Counted from the first letter of the stretch, positions 6,136 to 13,737 are shown. The stretch is DNA of 19,432 nt from an uncultured Oscillospiraceae bacterium (GCA_900540275.1 UQFO01000028.1:1-19432), one strand, 5' to 3'. Notes: generated by a model not told the origin, from the letters alone. Program-made: numbers and translations.

Positions 6136-7899
6136 TTAAAACTGGGCGTATATCAGGTCGATTATGCGGTATCCCGCACCGTAGGCGCCGAACAGGATGA
6201 CCGAGAAAATACCAATATAGTAAACGGCCCATCTGGCCGCGAGCGTTCTCCTGGCAATCACGTCGCGGACGACAAGGCCTTTTTCCTGCATAATCCCGAC
6301 CGCCAGAATAAGCAGTACAGACAGGAACAGCAAAATAAAATCGCTTGTATAGAGGCCAAAATCACGTATCAGCGCGCCGGAAGTTAAAACACCCGCGTCG
6401 AAGCCTGTAAAAACCGAGCCGAACAGGGTAAACGCCTGCGGCAAATCCTTTGCGCGGAAAATCAGCATACCAAAGCAAACGAGCAGGAACGTCCGGGCCA
6501 TCTGCCATAGGCGGTACCCGCGCGAGCTTATATTGATATGCGCCTTAGCAATGAGCCTCCTCGCCAGCGGCTCAAACAGAAGCCCTATCATCATAATCAG
6601 GTAGTAATACAGGCCATACACCACGTATTTCCAGCTCGCCCCATGCCAGATACCATTGCCGAACCAGACGAAAAACATGGAAAAGGCAATGGGCGCGAGT
6701 TTACCGAAATGCTCGTTTAAATTCTTTTTCGCCTTTTTGCTCAGGTTCATAAAGAATTTAGAAAACGAGATGGGATAAAAAATATAATCGCGCAGCCACG
6801 CGCCGAGCGTTACATGCCACCTGCGCCAAAATTCCTGTACCGAGCGGGAGAAAAACGGCCTTCTGAAATTCTCTGCAAGGCTGACGCCGAACAGCTGCGC
6901 AACACCCGTTACAATATCCATCGTTCCGGAAAACTCCGCGTAAATCTGCAATGTATAGAGCAATACCGCCAGAACGACGGGAATGCCGCCAATCATGCCC
7001 GCCTGGTGCCCGAATTCATCGTTAACACATTTAAGGCCGTCCAAATCGGCAAAGCACAGGCAAAATCGGTCGCGCTTTTCCATTCGCTGTGTGAGCAGCA
7101 TGGAAAAATATTTCCGGTTGCAGCAGCCGGTCAGCGGGTCCGTATAAGCAAGGAAATGAAGCTCGTTTTCCTCCTGCATCCGTTTTAAAAGCTCCTCATG
7201 CGCCGCGTGGTTCTGTTCGCGGTACCGGTTGAGCCTGCTCATTTTAAAGGCATAGAGCGTCGCGATATAATAGCCGACCAGAACGCTGATACACGCCTTG
7301 ACGACCCAGATTTTAAAAATCAGGTAATTCCCCGGCATGTAATAGACCAGCAGGTTTAAAAAGAGATAACAGTACATCGCAGTAATAAGCCGCGTGGAAA
7401 ATTTCAGGTTTGACGGGTCGGCGGCAATCGTGCCGACACGCTCCATCCATGCTGTTTTTCTGATGATTTGAAACACGGCGCCGGCAAGGATAAACGCCGC
7501 GGCTACCGGTATAAATTTATATTCGTTGTTCGGGCTCGTGCCGTCAAAGGCCGAGGCAGGGATATCCTGAACAATTGCCATGACCGACCGGGAGAGTATA
7601 TTAATGCTAAGCCCAATCAAAGCGCAGGTAAGGCCATGGAACACGCTCTGCCGCAGCGGGCACCGAAACAAAAGTGCGGTCTCGGCAACCAGGAAAACAG
7701 CGAACGCCGTCCAATTGACAATCAGGTGGAGCTGCAGATAGCTGCAGGCAATAAACAGGATATAATTCACCGCAAAGGTTGCGCCTACGCCCTTCCAGCG
7801 CACGATACGCCGTCCTGTCTGTTCCCCAATATATTGGAAATACTGCCAGTTACAGTAAAAATACGCAGGGGAAAACAATAAAATGATAAGCAGCTGCAT
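6136..7899 (-). CDS. Chimeric frame: truncated GGDEF protein fused to C-terminal half of an MBOAT O-acyltransferase
   Basis: The 587-residue frame joins two incomplete proteins. Residues 1-220 are a multi-helix membrane sensor-like domain. About 221-247 look like a coiled linker, and 248-301 are the start of a GGDEF domain (AYTDPLTGCCNRKYF, then FADLDGLKCVNDEFGHQAG). The domain stops there, before the substrate-binding RxGGDEF loop, so cyclase activity is not expected. From about residue 302 the sequence is MBOAT: YTLQIYAEFSG, EFWRRWHVTLGAWLRDY, and GNGIWHGASW with the conserved histidine H419, to the end. The first half of a normal MBOAT is missing. The junction is near 6997-6999. The start ATG overlaps the preceding TAA by one base (TAATG), so translation is coupled. 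This may be a natural in-frame deletion or an assembly join. Confidence 0.85.
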   Translation of the reverse strand: MQLLIILLFSPAYFYCNWQYFQYIGEQTGRRIVRWKGVGATFAVNYILFIACSYLQLHLIVNWTAFAVFLVAETALLFRCPLRQSVFHGLTCALIGLSINILSRSVMAIVQDIPASAFDGTSPNNEYKFIPVAAAFILAGAVFQIIRKTAWMERVGTIAADPSNLKFSTRLITAMYCYLFLNLLVYYMPGNYLIFKIWVVKACISVLVGYYIATLYAFKMSRLNRYREQNHAAHEELLKRMQEENELHFLAYTDPLTGCCNRKYFSMLLTQRMEKRDRFCLCFADLDGLKCVNDEFGHQAGMIGGIPVVLAVLLYTLQIYAEFSGTMDIVTGVAQLFGVSLAENFRRPFFSRSVQEFWRRWHVTLGAWLRDYIFYPISFSKFFMNLSKKAKKNLNEHFGKLAPIAFSMFFVWFGNGIWHGASWKYVVYGLYYYLIMMIGLLFEPLARRLIAKAHINISSRGYRLWQMARTFLLVCFGMLIFRAKDLPQAFTLFGSVFTGFDAGVLTSGALIRDFGLYTSDFILLFLSVLLILAVGIMQEKGLVVRDVIARRTLAARWAVYYIGIFSVILFGAYGAGYRIIDLIYAQF

Positions 7900-9194
7900 T
7901 ATGAATGCCCCCCTGACTGCCGGCTTAGCTTATCGGCATACATATTGTGGTCGGCTTCGCTGATGAGCTGTTCAGCAGTCTTTGGGGAATGGGCGGGAAC
8001 CTCTACCACTCCAAAGCTAAACGACAGCGGGACCGCGCCATGAGTGACGGCAGGCGCCTTTGAACGTATTTCTTCCATTCGCGTATCTGCCTGCCCTTTT
8101 CCGCAGTTTGGAAACAAAATCAAGAACTCGTCTCCGCCAAAGCGCGCAAAAATGTCGTCCCGGTCAAGATTTTCACGGATGAGCGCCGAGAAATCGAGCA
8201 GGTAACGGTCCCCTATCGTATGTCCATACTCGTCGTTCACCTTCTTTAAGTGGTCAAGGTCAATATATACAAGCGCAAGCGGCTCCCCGCTTGCGAGCAG
8301 CAGGTTCATCTGTTCCATCGCAAACAGGCGCGTGTACGCGCCCGTCAAGCCGTCGAGGTATGCGGCAATCCGCAGCCGGCGCGCACGCTGTAAATGCTCC
8401 AGCTTTTGCCGCTCCAGACGGTCGTGCTCTTCTTCGAGCCACGCGTTCTTCGTAATGGAGTAAACATGGCTCATAAACACATACACCATCATCAGCAGCA
8501 AAAGCACGCTTCCAATTAAAAACAGCGCGGCAAAAGAGCCCGGCAGATTGAACATGCTTGGTATACTGTCGAACAGGACATAGCCAATCCCAAACCAGCT
8601 GAACCGGATAAGCAGGCGAAACTCTTCACCGCTTTGTCCCATCAGGCGTGATTTCTCCTTAAGTTCACCGTTGAGAACAATACCCAGCCCGATGCACAGG
8701 TCTGCAAATGTTGCAATTATCAGGCACAAATTACGCATGCTGAAGCTGGAAAGCAAAGCAAATATGCTGGTCTTCAAAAAAAGCGCCGTCACACCCAGCA
8801 CGAGCAAATGGACGCTTGCAAAAATCAGGATTCCTATATCGGCGACAAACCACCGGCAAACCATCCTGCCGCCGAGCAGCAGGAAAAATAAGCATTTGCT
8901 GATAAAAAGCGTCAGATAAAATACAGGCAATGGGATTCCCCAAACCCCCATCGCATAAAAAACCACAGCGGTAACCGCCATAAAACCGGCAGCCCTCAAG
9001 CGGGGGATTTTCTCCGCCGGCTGAAGGATAGCAAAAAATTTCATTAAAACCAAATCGCAGGGCAAAACCAGCAAAACAAGCAGAACCGGCAGCCCATAGT
9101 GGTACAAGGCAGGCATAACTTCTCCCCACTCTCTTGCGCGCGGCAAAAAGCCGGCGCGGCTGCCGGCCCGAAATAGCCGCAGCCAATCAAACAT
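7899..9194 (-). CDS. Membrane-bound GGDEF protein (probable diguanylate cyclase)
   Basis: The 431-residue protein would make cyclic di-GMP from two GTP. About seven hydrophobic segments fill residues 30-245. A charged coiled stretch (about 250-275) leads into the GGDEF domain: AAYLDGLTGAYTRLFA, VYIDLDHLKKVNDEYGH, then RFGGDEFLILF with the intact signature at 353-357. The inhibitory RxxD site five residues upstream is absent, with DRDD at that place, so product inhibition at a canonical I-site is not expected. The frame opens at a TTG at 9206, but GGAG lies just before the ATG at 9194, which is taken as the start. It heads the operon with the chimeric GGDEF::MBOAT frame and the SGNH gene, behind a structured leader. 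Confidence 0.88.
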   Translation of the reverse strand: MFDWLRLFRAGSRAGFLPRAREWGEVMPALYHYGLPVLLVLLVLPCDLVLMKFFAILQPAEKIPRLRAAGFMAVTAVVFYAMGVWGIPLPVFYLTLFISKCLFFLLLGGRMVCRWFVADIGILIFASVHLLVLGVTALFLKTSIFALLSSFSMRNLCLIIATFADLCIGLGIVLNGELKEKSRLMGQSGEEFRLLIRFSWFGIGYVLFDSIPSMFNLPGSFAALFLIGSVLLLLMMVYVFMSHVYSITKNAWLEEEHDRLERQKLEHLQRARRLRIAAYLDGLTGAYTRLFAMEQMNLLLASGEPLALVYIDLDHLKKVNDEYGHTIGDRYLLDFSALIRENLDRDDIFARFGGDEFLILFPNCGKGQADTRMEEIRSKAPAVTHGAVPLSFSFGVVEVPAHSPKTAEQLISEADHNMYADKLSRQSGGHS

Positions 9195-9217
9195 AATCTT
9201 CTCCAAATTCTCCAGTC

Positions 9218-9348
9218 AAAAAGCAGCCGTCCCCATCCGTCTGTCCAGGCAGCCTGTTATATACCGCCGCGGCATGGGAAGAACGCCCGGGAAATCGCCG
9301 TTTCTCCCCCTGCGCCCGGGGCTGGAGCTTCACAAAAGGCTGCTTTTT
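9218..9348 (-). promoter_or_regulatory. Structured 5' leader of the GGDEF/MBOAT operon, possible attenuator
   Basis: On the minus strand AAAAAGCAGCC (9338-9348) pairs perfectly with GGCTGCTTTTT (9218-9228), enclosing 109 bases of GC-rich, foldable RNA; the 3' arm ends in a T run like a terminator. An internal GGCTGCC (9248-9254) can compete for the same 5' arm, so two exclusive folds are possible. CCCGGGCG occurs twice inside. The distal arm ends 24 bases before the ATG. No known riboswitch core was recognised, including the cyclic-di-GMP classes. Confidence 0.45.
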
Positions 9349-9382
9349 CCATCTATCAAGGTTTCCCCATTTTCATAACTAT

Positions 9383-9411
9383 AGTTTAACATATGCGCGA
9401 AAATAAAACAA
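9383..9411 (-). promoter_or_regulatory. Candidate promoter of the GGDEF/MBOAT operon
   Basis: On the minus strand TTGTTT (9406-9411) and TAAACT (9383-9388) are 17 bases apart; an overlapping TATAGT at 9378-9383 is an alternative -10. The hexamers are mediocre, but no better pair precedes the leader. Confidence 0.35.
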
Positions 9412-9545
9412 CAGTCATTCCTATTTTGTGTAAGCACAAAAAGAATAAAATTTATGCAAAAACCTGCACGCGGATTATTAACCAGCGTTGATACTTCCTT
9501 CAGGCTTTTCGGTTTACTGTGAAAAACCGTCTGAAATCCGCGGCT

Positions 9546-9580
9546 AAAAAGGGCGGGGTACATTATGCGCCCCGCCCTTT
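9546..9580 (-). terminator. Terminator of the flotillin operon
   Basis: On the minus strand GGGCGGGG pairs with CCCCGCCC across an 11-base loop, extended by AAA/TTT and followed by TTTTT. It begins two bases past the stop of the 60-residue gene. Confidence 0.92.
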
Positions 9581-9582
9581 GC

Positions 9583-9765
9583 TTAATCGAATTTATTTTT
9601 GTTCCAGTAGTCGTAATCGCTTGCGTCATCTTGCTTTTCATCTAAACAATCTTCGCTGTTTTTAAAAAGATTTTTCCCCATGGTATAACCGTGGTTTGCA
9701 AGCCGGACATATGCAACTGCTGCTACCACTATGACTGCCACGAGCATTATAATCGCCAAAATCAT
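9583..9765 (-). CDS. Small single-pass membrane protein, last gene of the flotillin operon
   Basis: The 60-residue protein has a membrane helix at about residues 2-20 (ILAIIMLVAVIVVAAVAYV) and an acidic, aromatic tail (DEKQDDASDYDYWNKNKFD). I do not recognise a family. It is supported as a real gene by its place: 27 bases after flotillin, GAGGTG before the ATG, same strand, and a strong terminator immediately after its stop. It may be a membrane partner of the flotillin/NfeD complex; that is inference from position only. Confidence 0.7.
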   Translation of the reverse strand: MILAIIMLVAVIVVAAVAYVRLANHGYTMGKNLFKNSEDCLDEKQDDASDYDYWNKNKFD

Positions 9766-9792
9766 TTGGCCTGCACCTCGCCTTCGCGCAGC

Positions 9793-11226
9793 TTATTGCT
9801 CCTGTTCAGGCTGCGCCGCAACCCCTTCGGAAACCGCTGCCGTTTCGGCCTGTGCTTCCTCCGTTTTATCGAGCGGCTTGCCCAGAAATTCCGGCAGCGT
9901 CATCCCTGCCATCTGGAACATTTCGTTCATCGGTGGGATGGATTTCAGCATACTGGACAGGAAATTCGACGTTGTGGACGTCCCGTCCCTGCCGTTCATA
10001 CCGTCCCATACGGTAACCTTATCTATTTTGAGGTTCTTCACCGCTTCAACCTGCGTTTTTGTGAGCTCCTCAATCTTGTCGGCAATCATCAGCTTCATCG
10101 CGTCGTCGGCGCTGCCGCCCGCAGCCGCCACTATTTGCGCTAAGCCGGCTGCCTGCTTTGTAAGCATTTCCTGCACACCACGCGCCTGCGCTTCCATTTT
10201 CGCGTAAATTGCATCCGCCTCGCCCTTTGCGCGGCGCCTGATTTGTTCTGCCTGCGCCTCAGCCTGAAGCTCCATTTTTCGTTTTTCAATTTCCGTTTTG
10301 ACGATGACATCTGCTTCAAGCGTTGCCTGTTCACGTGCAAAACGCGCTTTTTCCGCGTCCTGCTCGGCGGCGTACGCTTCCTCCAGCGCCTTAGCGGACT
10401 GAATCTTTTCCGCCGCCGTAGCGCGGCGCTGTGCCTCGGACTGCTTTTCCACAAGCGTAGCGTTCGATTCAGCGACCTGCGCCTTTGCCTCGTTTTCACC
10501 CTTGATAGCTTCTGAATCAGCAAGCGAAACCTGCACGCGCTGCTCGCGCTTTGCATTTGCCTCGCCGATAGCGCCGGAGCGGTCGGCCTCGGCTACGGAA
10601 ATCTTCGCGTCATTGATGGCTTTTGCCGCGGCTTCCTTGCCAAGGGCTGAAATGTATCCGGATTCGTCTGTAATATCTGTAACGTTGACATTAATCAGGC
10701 GCAGGCCGATTTTTTTCAGCTCCGTTTCCACATTATTGGATACGGCGGCCAGAAATTTATCGCGGTCGGTGTTGATTTCTTCAATGTCCATCGTCGCGAT
10801 GATGAGCCTCAATTGCCCGAAGATGATGTCCTTGGCGAGCTCCTGGATTTCCGTGAGCTTCATGCCGAGCAGACGCTCCGCCGCGTTCTGCATAACACCA
10901 GGCTCGACAGATACGCCCACCGTAAACCGGGAGGGCACGTCAATACGGATGTTCTGCTTGGACAGCGCGTTTTTCAAATCGACCGGTATGGAAATCGGAG
11001 TCAAATCCAGGTACTCATACGCCTGAATGACCGGCATGATAAACGCCGCGCCGCCGTGGATGCACTTCGCGCTGCGTGAGGTGCCGTCCTTATTAGAGCC
11101 GATTTTACCATATACAACGAGGATTTTGTCCGACGGGCACTTTCTGTACCGCGATAAAAGGACAATTAGAGTCGTAAACAATAAAACGACGATAACGCAA
11201 ATTAGAATGATTATGGCTGGATCCAT
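9793..11226 (-). CDS. floT: Flotillin-family SPFH protein
   Basis: The 477-residue protein is a bacterial flotillin, a membrane scaffold that organises functional microdomains and affects fluidity. A membrane helix (about 4-26) is followed by the SPFH domain (about 30-200, with DVPSRFTVGVSVEPG and LGMKLTEIQELAKDIIFGQLR). A long Ala/Glu/Lys-rich coiled coil (about 210-350) matches the flotillin domain, and the tail is Gln/Glu-rich. Length and order fit FloT/YuaG of Bacillus. Its ATG lies 16 bases inside the upstream NfeD-like gene, so expression is probably coupled. The ribosome site (GGGGGAATTTCACA before ATG) is only fair. The pairing with NfeD and the YuaF-YuaG precedent make the assignment firm; the symbol follows homology. 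Confidence 0.93.
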   Translation of the reverse strand: MDPAIIILICVIVVLLFTTLIVLLSRYRKCPSDKILVVYGKIGSNKDGTSRSAKCIHGGAAFIMPVIQAYEYLDLTPISIPVDLKNALSKQNIRIDVPSRFTVGVSVEPGVMQNAAERLLGMKLTEIQELAKDIIFGQLRLIIATMDIEEINTDRDKFLAAVSNNVETELKKIGLRLINVNVTDITDESGYISALGKEAAAKAINDAKISVAEADRSGAIGEANAKREQRVQVSLADSEAIKGENEAKAQVAESNATLVEKQSEAQRRATAAEKIQSAKALEEAYAAEQDAEKARFAREQATLEADVIVKTEIEKRKMELQAEAQAEQIRRRAKGEADAIYAKMEAQARGVQEMLTKQAAGLAQIVAAAGGSADDAMKLMIADKIEELTKTQVEAVKNLKIDKVTVWDGMNGRDGTSTTSNFLSSMLKSIPPMNEMFQMAGMTLPEFLGKPLDKTEEAQAETAAVSEGVAAQPEQEQ

Positions 11227-11909
11227 TGTGAAATTCCCCCTCTGTTTTGATTGGATGGTCCCGTTACCGGCTCGACCTGTACCGTCTGTTCATCGACGAC
11301 CGCGCTTACGCGTACCGGCGTACCGGTCGGGATTTGCTGCTGTGCCTTGGTTACCGCGTCGAGCTCTACCAGGCGCTCCTGCAACATAATCGTAATTTTA
11401 CCCTGCCCCTTTTCGCACGCGGGTATTGGGATATAGACCTTTCCCGTTTTCCCAATTGCGTTTCCAACGTTCAGGTTGCCCTTATCCTGCAGCCTGAACG
11501 CATACTTGAACAGCAGGGCAATGCCCACTAGGGCAGCCGCGCCTGCCAGAAAGGCCAAGCCTACCGCCAGCCCGGCGTTTAAGTATTTGGACAGGGCCAG
11601 CCCCGTCCAGCCTCCGACCGCAAAGAACGCAACCAGGCCGCGAACCGTAAACAGCCGAAGCCCCGGGTCGCTGTCTTCCCCGCCGTCCGCTTCTCCGTGA
11701 TGGAGGTCTCCATGGAAGCCGTCCTGCGCGTCCACGTCCATATCCATGTCCGTATCCATATCCGCGTCCAAATCGCCCACGTCCGCGTGGTCAAATCCAA
11801 ACCCAAACAACAGCATGATGGATTGGATAACCAGAATAATCGTTGCAGGCGCCGCAATACAAACGAAAACCTGCTGGATTAACGTCATGGCGTTCCACCA
11901 TTCCCACAT
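11211..11909 (-). CDS. NfeD-like membrane protein (YuaF type)
   Basis: The 232-residue protein is the usual operon partner of bacterial flotillins. A first membrane helix (about 12-37) is followed by a very acidic, His-containing extra-membrane stretch at 40-81 with alternating aspartates (DLDADMDTDMDMDVD). Two to three more hydrophobic segments (about 90-137) come next. The soluble C-terminal domain (about 148-215; VGNAIGKTGKVYIPI, GTPVRVSAVVDEQTVQVEPV) has the pattern of the NfeD OB-fold. GGGGAG precedes the ATG at five bases. It overlaps floT by 16 bases and starts 27 bases after the DUF1836 gene. The acidic insert is coded by an irregular hexamer array. Confidence 0.85.
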   Translation of the reverse strand: MWEWWNAMTLIQQVFVCIAAPATIILVIQSIMLLFGFGFDHADVGDLDADMDTDMDMDVDAQDGFHGDLHHGEADGGEDSDPGLRLFTVRGLVAFFAVGGWTGLALSKYLNAGLAVGLAFLAGAAALVGIALLFKYAFRLQDKGNLNVGNAIGKTGKVYIPIPACEKGQGKITIMLQERLVELDAVTKAQQQIPTGTPVRVSAVVDEQTVQVEPVTGPSNQNRGGISQWIQP

Positions 11910-11936
11910 GTTTCTCCCCTTCTTTCTTTACCGGAA

Positions 11937-12530
11937 TCATTTCACCAATCGTTCTTCTGCCGCTTTGGCAAGCTGGTCCCTTCTGACCCGCTCAAACAGT
12001 GCGTCCGCCCGTTTCTTGACGATAGAAGATGCATAGTAGGTCAGAATAATCCGCATTCCGCACAGCAGGCGCTTGCGCGCGCCGGCATACGGCTCCGCCG
12101 TATGTACGACGGCATGCTCTACAATTTCCTCAAATTCCCCCTCGGAAAGTACCGTTTCAAAATCCACCTGGTCGAGGATTGTGCACAAAAGGCAGTAAAG
12201 CTGCGCGTCTGAAATCACGTGCTCCTGCGCGCTGTCCGCTTCCCCGTTCGTATAAGCGAGGAGCAGGGCGATTTGGTCGAGCTTCATCACGCCGCGCAGC
12301 ATGTTTATCATGATAATACGCGCGACATGGTTCTCGCTGTACCGCTTGGCGACCGGCTTCTGTACCCAGCCGCGGTTAATCCAGTTTTGGATTGCGGGGG
12401 TATCAAGTCCCGTAATTTCGCGAACCTGCGCCAGCATCAGCCCTTTTGTAACGGAAAAGACACCGCCGAAAAAAGCCTGCGCGCTCCTGTCATTCCGTTC
12501 CACTACCGTACCGGGAAAATACGCCTTCAA
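11937..12530 (-). CDS. DUF1836 (MerR-like helix-turn-helix) regulator of the flotillin operon
   Basis: The protein is about 197 residues if started at the TTG at 12530. The central part, VREITGLDTPAIQNWINRGW followed by VQKPVAKRYSENHVARII, fits the winged helix-turn-helix of DUF1836 proteins; the C-terminal half is helical. ATGs at 12581 and 12566 are in frame, but the first lies in the promoter spacer and the second starts two bases after the -10, upstream of any likely transcription start. AAAGGGGG sits six bases before the TTG, so 12530 is preferred. Only 27 bases separate it from the NfeD-like gene, making it the first gene of the flotillin operon. The palindrome in its own promoter suggests autoregulation. 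Confidence 0.78.
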   Translation of the reverse strand: MKAYFPGTVVERNDRSAQAFFGGVFSVTKGLMLAQVREITGLDTPAIQNWINRGWVQKPVAKRYSENHVARIIMINMLRGVMKLDQIALLLAYTNGEADSAQEHVISDAQLYCLLCTILDQVDFETVLSEGEFEEIVEHAVVHTAEPYAGARKRLLCGMRIILTYYASSIVKKRADALFERVRRDQLAKAAEERLVK

Positions 12531-12567
12531 ACGCCCGCCCCCTTTCTCAGCCTGTGGATTTGCCATG

Positions 12568-12596
12568 ATTATACTACACATTCATATGAATGTAAA
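12568..12596 (-). promoter_or_regulatory. Flotillin-operon promoter with perfect 16-bp palindromic operator
   Basis: On the minus strand TTTACA (12591-12596) and a perfect TATAAT (12568-12573) are 17 bases apart. The spacer and the edge of the -35 hold ACATTCATATGAATGT (12578-12593), a perfect palindrome. Its position fits occlusion by a dimeric regulator, most simply the DUF1836 protein encoded downstream. Confidence 0.82.
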
Positions 12597-12656
12597 TAGC
12601 ACTCTTAAGAATTTTTTAAAATTTTGATGCAGCAGCATAAACGAAAATCAACGCTG

Positions 12657-12697
12657 AAAAAGGCGGGTAAGCTTGGTAATGTGCTTTCCCGCCTTTT
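12657..12697 (-). terminator. Terminator after the sigma-like gene
   Basis: Arms GGCGGGTAAGC and GCTTTCCCGCC (one mismatch) enclose a ten-base loop, with A/T runs on both sides. Reading on the minus strand it follows the 12725 stop by about 28 bases. Confidence 0.88.
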
Positions 12698-12724
12698 ATC
12701 CGTATTTGTATATTTACATTGCGA

Positions 12725-13264
12725 TTATGCCGTAAACCAATTCTGTTCTTCTCCGCTGTAAAGCAGCCACGCATTTCTCAGCATTTCAATTTCATTGGCT
12801 TGGAAATTTTCCTCATCCAATCCCGATTGCGTTTCTTTTAACGTTTCTTCATCATCCAAAATTCCGCCCGCAATAACCCGCAAATGCATATCTTCGATAT
12901 GTTCTACAAAATCCTTCAGCTCAACTTCCTCCTGTACATTATCAGGGCTCTGAAAAAATGTTTCTCCCAGCGTCGCATCCGTGCTATCTGCAGAGATACA
13001 CCTGTCGAGTGAATATGCGCTCAAGTATTTATGACGGTTATTCTTTTTCCTCTCCGATTCCAATATGCATTTTATCTGTATTTCGGCAAATGCATGGAAA
13101 GCGCCAAATCTTTTTTGATATAATCGGACAGCAATTATAAAAGCAATTGACGCAATATTAAAACAGTCATCGTATTCCAGGCCCTTCCCGTACTTTTTCG
13201 CGACAGATTTAATCCATGGTACATTCTGTTCATATATATACGTTTCATTTAAAAGATGTTTCAT
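12725..13264 (-). CDS. Sigma-70 region 2-like protein
   Basis: The 179-residue protein resembles the region 2 core of sigma-70 factors: a helix with IKSVAKKYGKGLEYDDCFNIASIAFIIAVRL and then QKRFGAFHAFAEIQIKCILESERKK, comparable to the core-binding and -10-recognition helices. A following SLDRCI is like the usual S-L-D linker. The C-terminal half is acidic and only weakly suggests a region 4 helix-turn-helix, so it may be a degenerate or specialised sigma factor. AAGGAGGG lies five to six bases from the ATG. It is 11 bases downstream of an unrecognised gene and both are clearly more AT-rich than the rest of the window, suggesting transfer. Confidence 0.6.
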   Translation of the reverse strand: MKHLLNETYIYEQNVPWIKSVAKKYGKGLEYDDCFNIASIAFIIAVRLYQKRFGAFHAFAEIQIKCILESERKKNNRHKYLSAYSLDRCISADSTDATLGETFFQSPDNVQEEVELKDFVEHIEDMHLRVIAGGILDDEETLKETQSGLDEENFQANEIEMLRNAWLLYSGEEQNWFTA

Positions 13265-13275
13265 CTACTCCCTCC

Positions 13276-13737
13276 TTAAGGCAGCATATCCTTTAAACCT
13301 TTTGTCCGGGGCTTTCTGGTTTTCTTTTGTACGCTTGGCGGTGCATCACTCGTAAAATCAGGAACATATTTCGGATTATTTTGAAAAGAACAGTCTAGCT
13401 TACACCTCCAAACCTCACATTTTTCATCCCACTCCACCATGTAACAGACAGGCAGGCTCACTTTTTTCCGGTACAAAAACGATTTTAGCCTTTCCGACTT
13501 GAATTTAGCGGATTTCGGGATAAGTCTTGATTTTTCTTCTTCTTTCTCTGTCTCGTCGAGCAAAAGTTCTTTTGCATCGTCTGAGCTGTACAAGAGAACA
13601 CTTTTCCCTCCGAGCAGACCTGCCAATTTGCTATTTAAACGTATCTCCCCGCTCGGCCAGACTGTAAAAGATAAAATTTGATTACTTTCTGGCGCCAAAT
13701 CAATTTGTTGGTACTTACTTAAATCGATTAATTTCAA
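13276..13737 (-). CDS. Unrecognised soluble protein, partner of the sigma-like gene
   Basis: The 153-residue protein is not recognised. The N-terminal half is predicted beta-rich (ILSFTVWPSGEIRLNSKLAG, then VLLYSSDDAKELLLDE). A Lys/Glu-rich middle leads to VSLPVCYMVEWDEKCEVWRC, and a basic, Pro-containing tail (KKTRKPRTKGLKDMLP) could bind nucleic acid. No signal peptide or membrane helix is visible. The frame opens at GTG 13746, but AAGGTGA overlaps that codon and is correctly spaced, five bases, from the TTG at 13737, which is taken as the start. It leads an AT-rich two-gene unit with the sigma-like gene. It could be an accessory or control protein for that factor; this is position-based inference. 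Confidence 0.62.
   Translation of the reverse strand: MKLIDLSKYQQIDLAPESNQILSFTVWPSGEIRLNSKLAGLLGGKSVLLYSSDDAKELLLDETEKEEEKSRLIPKSAKFKSERLKSFLYRKKVSLPVCYMVEWDEKCEVWRCKLDCSFQNNPKYVPDFTSDAPPSVQKKTRKPRTKGLKDMLP

Noticed and set aside
6136..6996. Separate truncated MBOAT gene starting at the internal ATG at 6996
   Set aside because: No good ribosome site precedes it and half the enzyme would be missing; the continuous fused frame is the simpler reading.
9195..9411. Cyclic-di-GMP class I riboswitch
   Set aside because: The expected conserved core words were not found on either strand, so only an unclassified structured leader is claimed.
9330..9641. 103-codon minus-strand frame overlapping the end of the 60-residue gene
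   Set aside because: It runs through the flotillin-operon terminator and is out of frame with the real gene.
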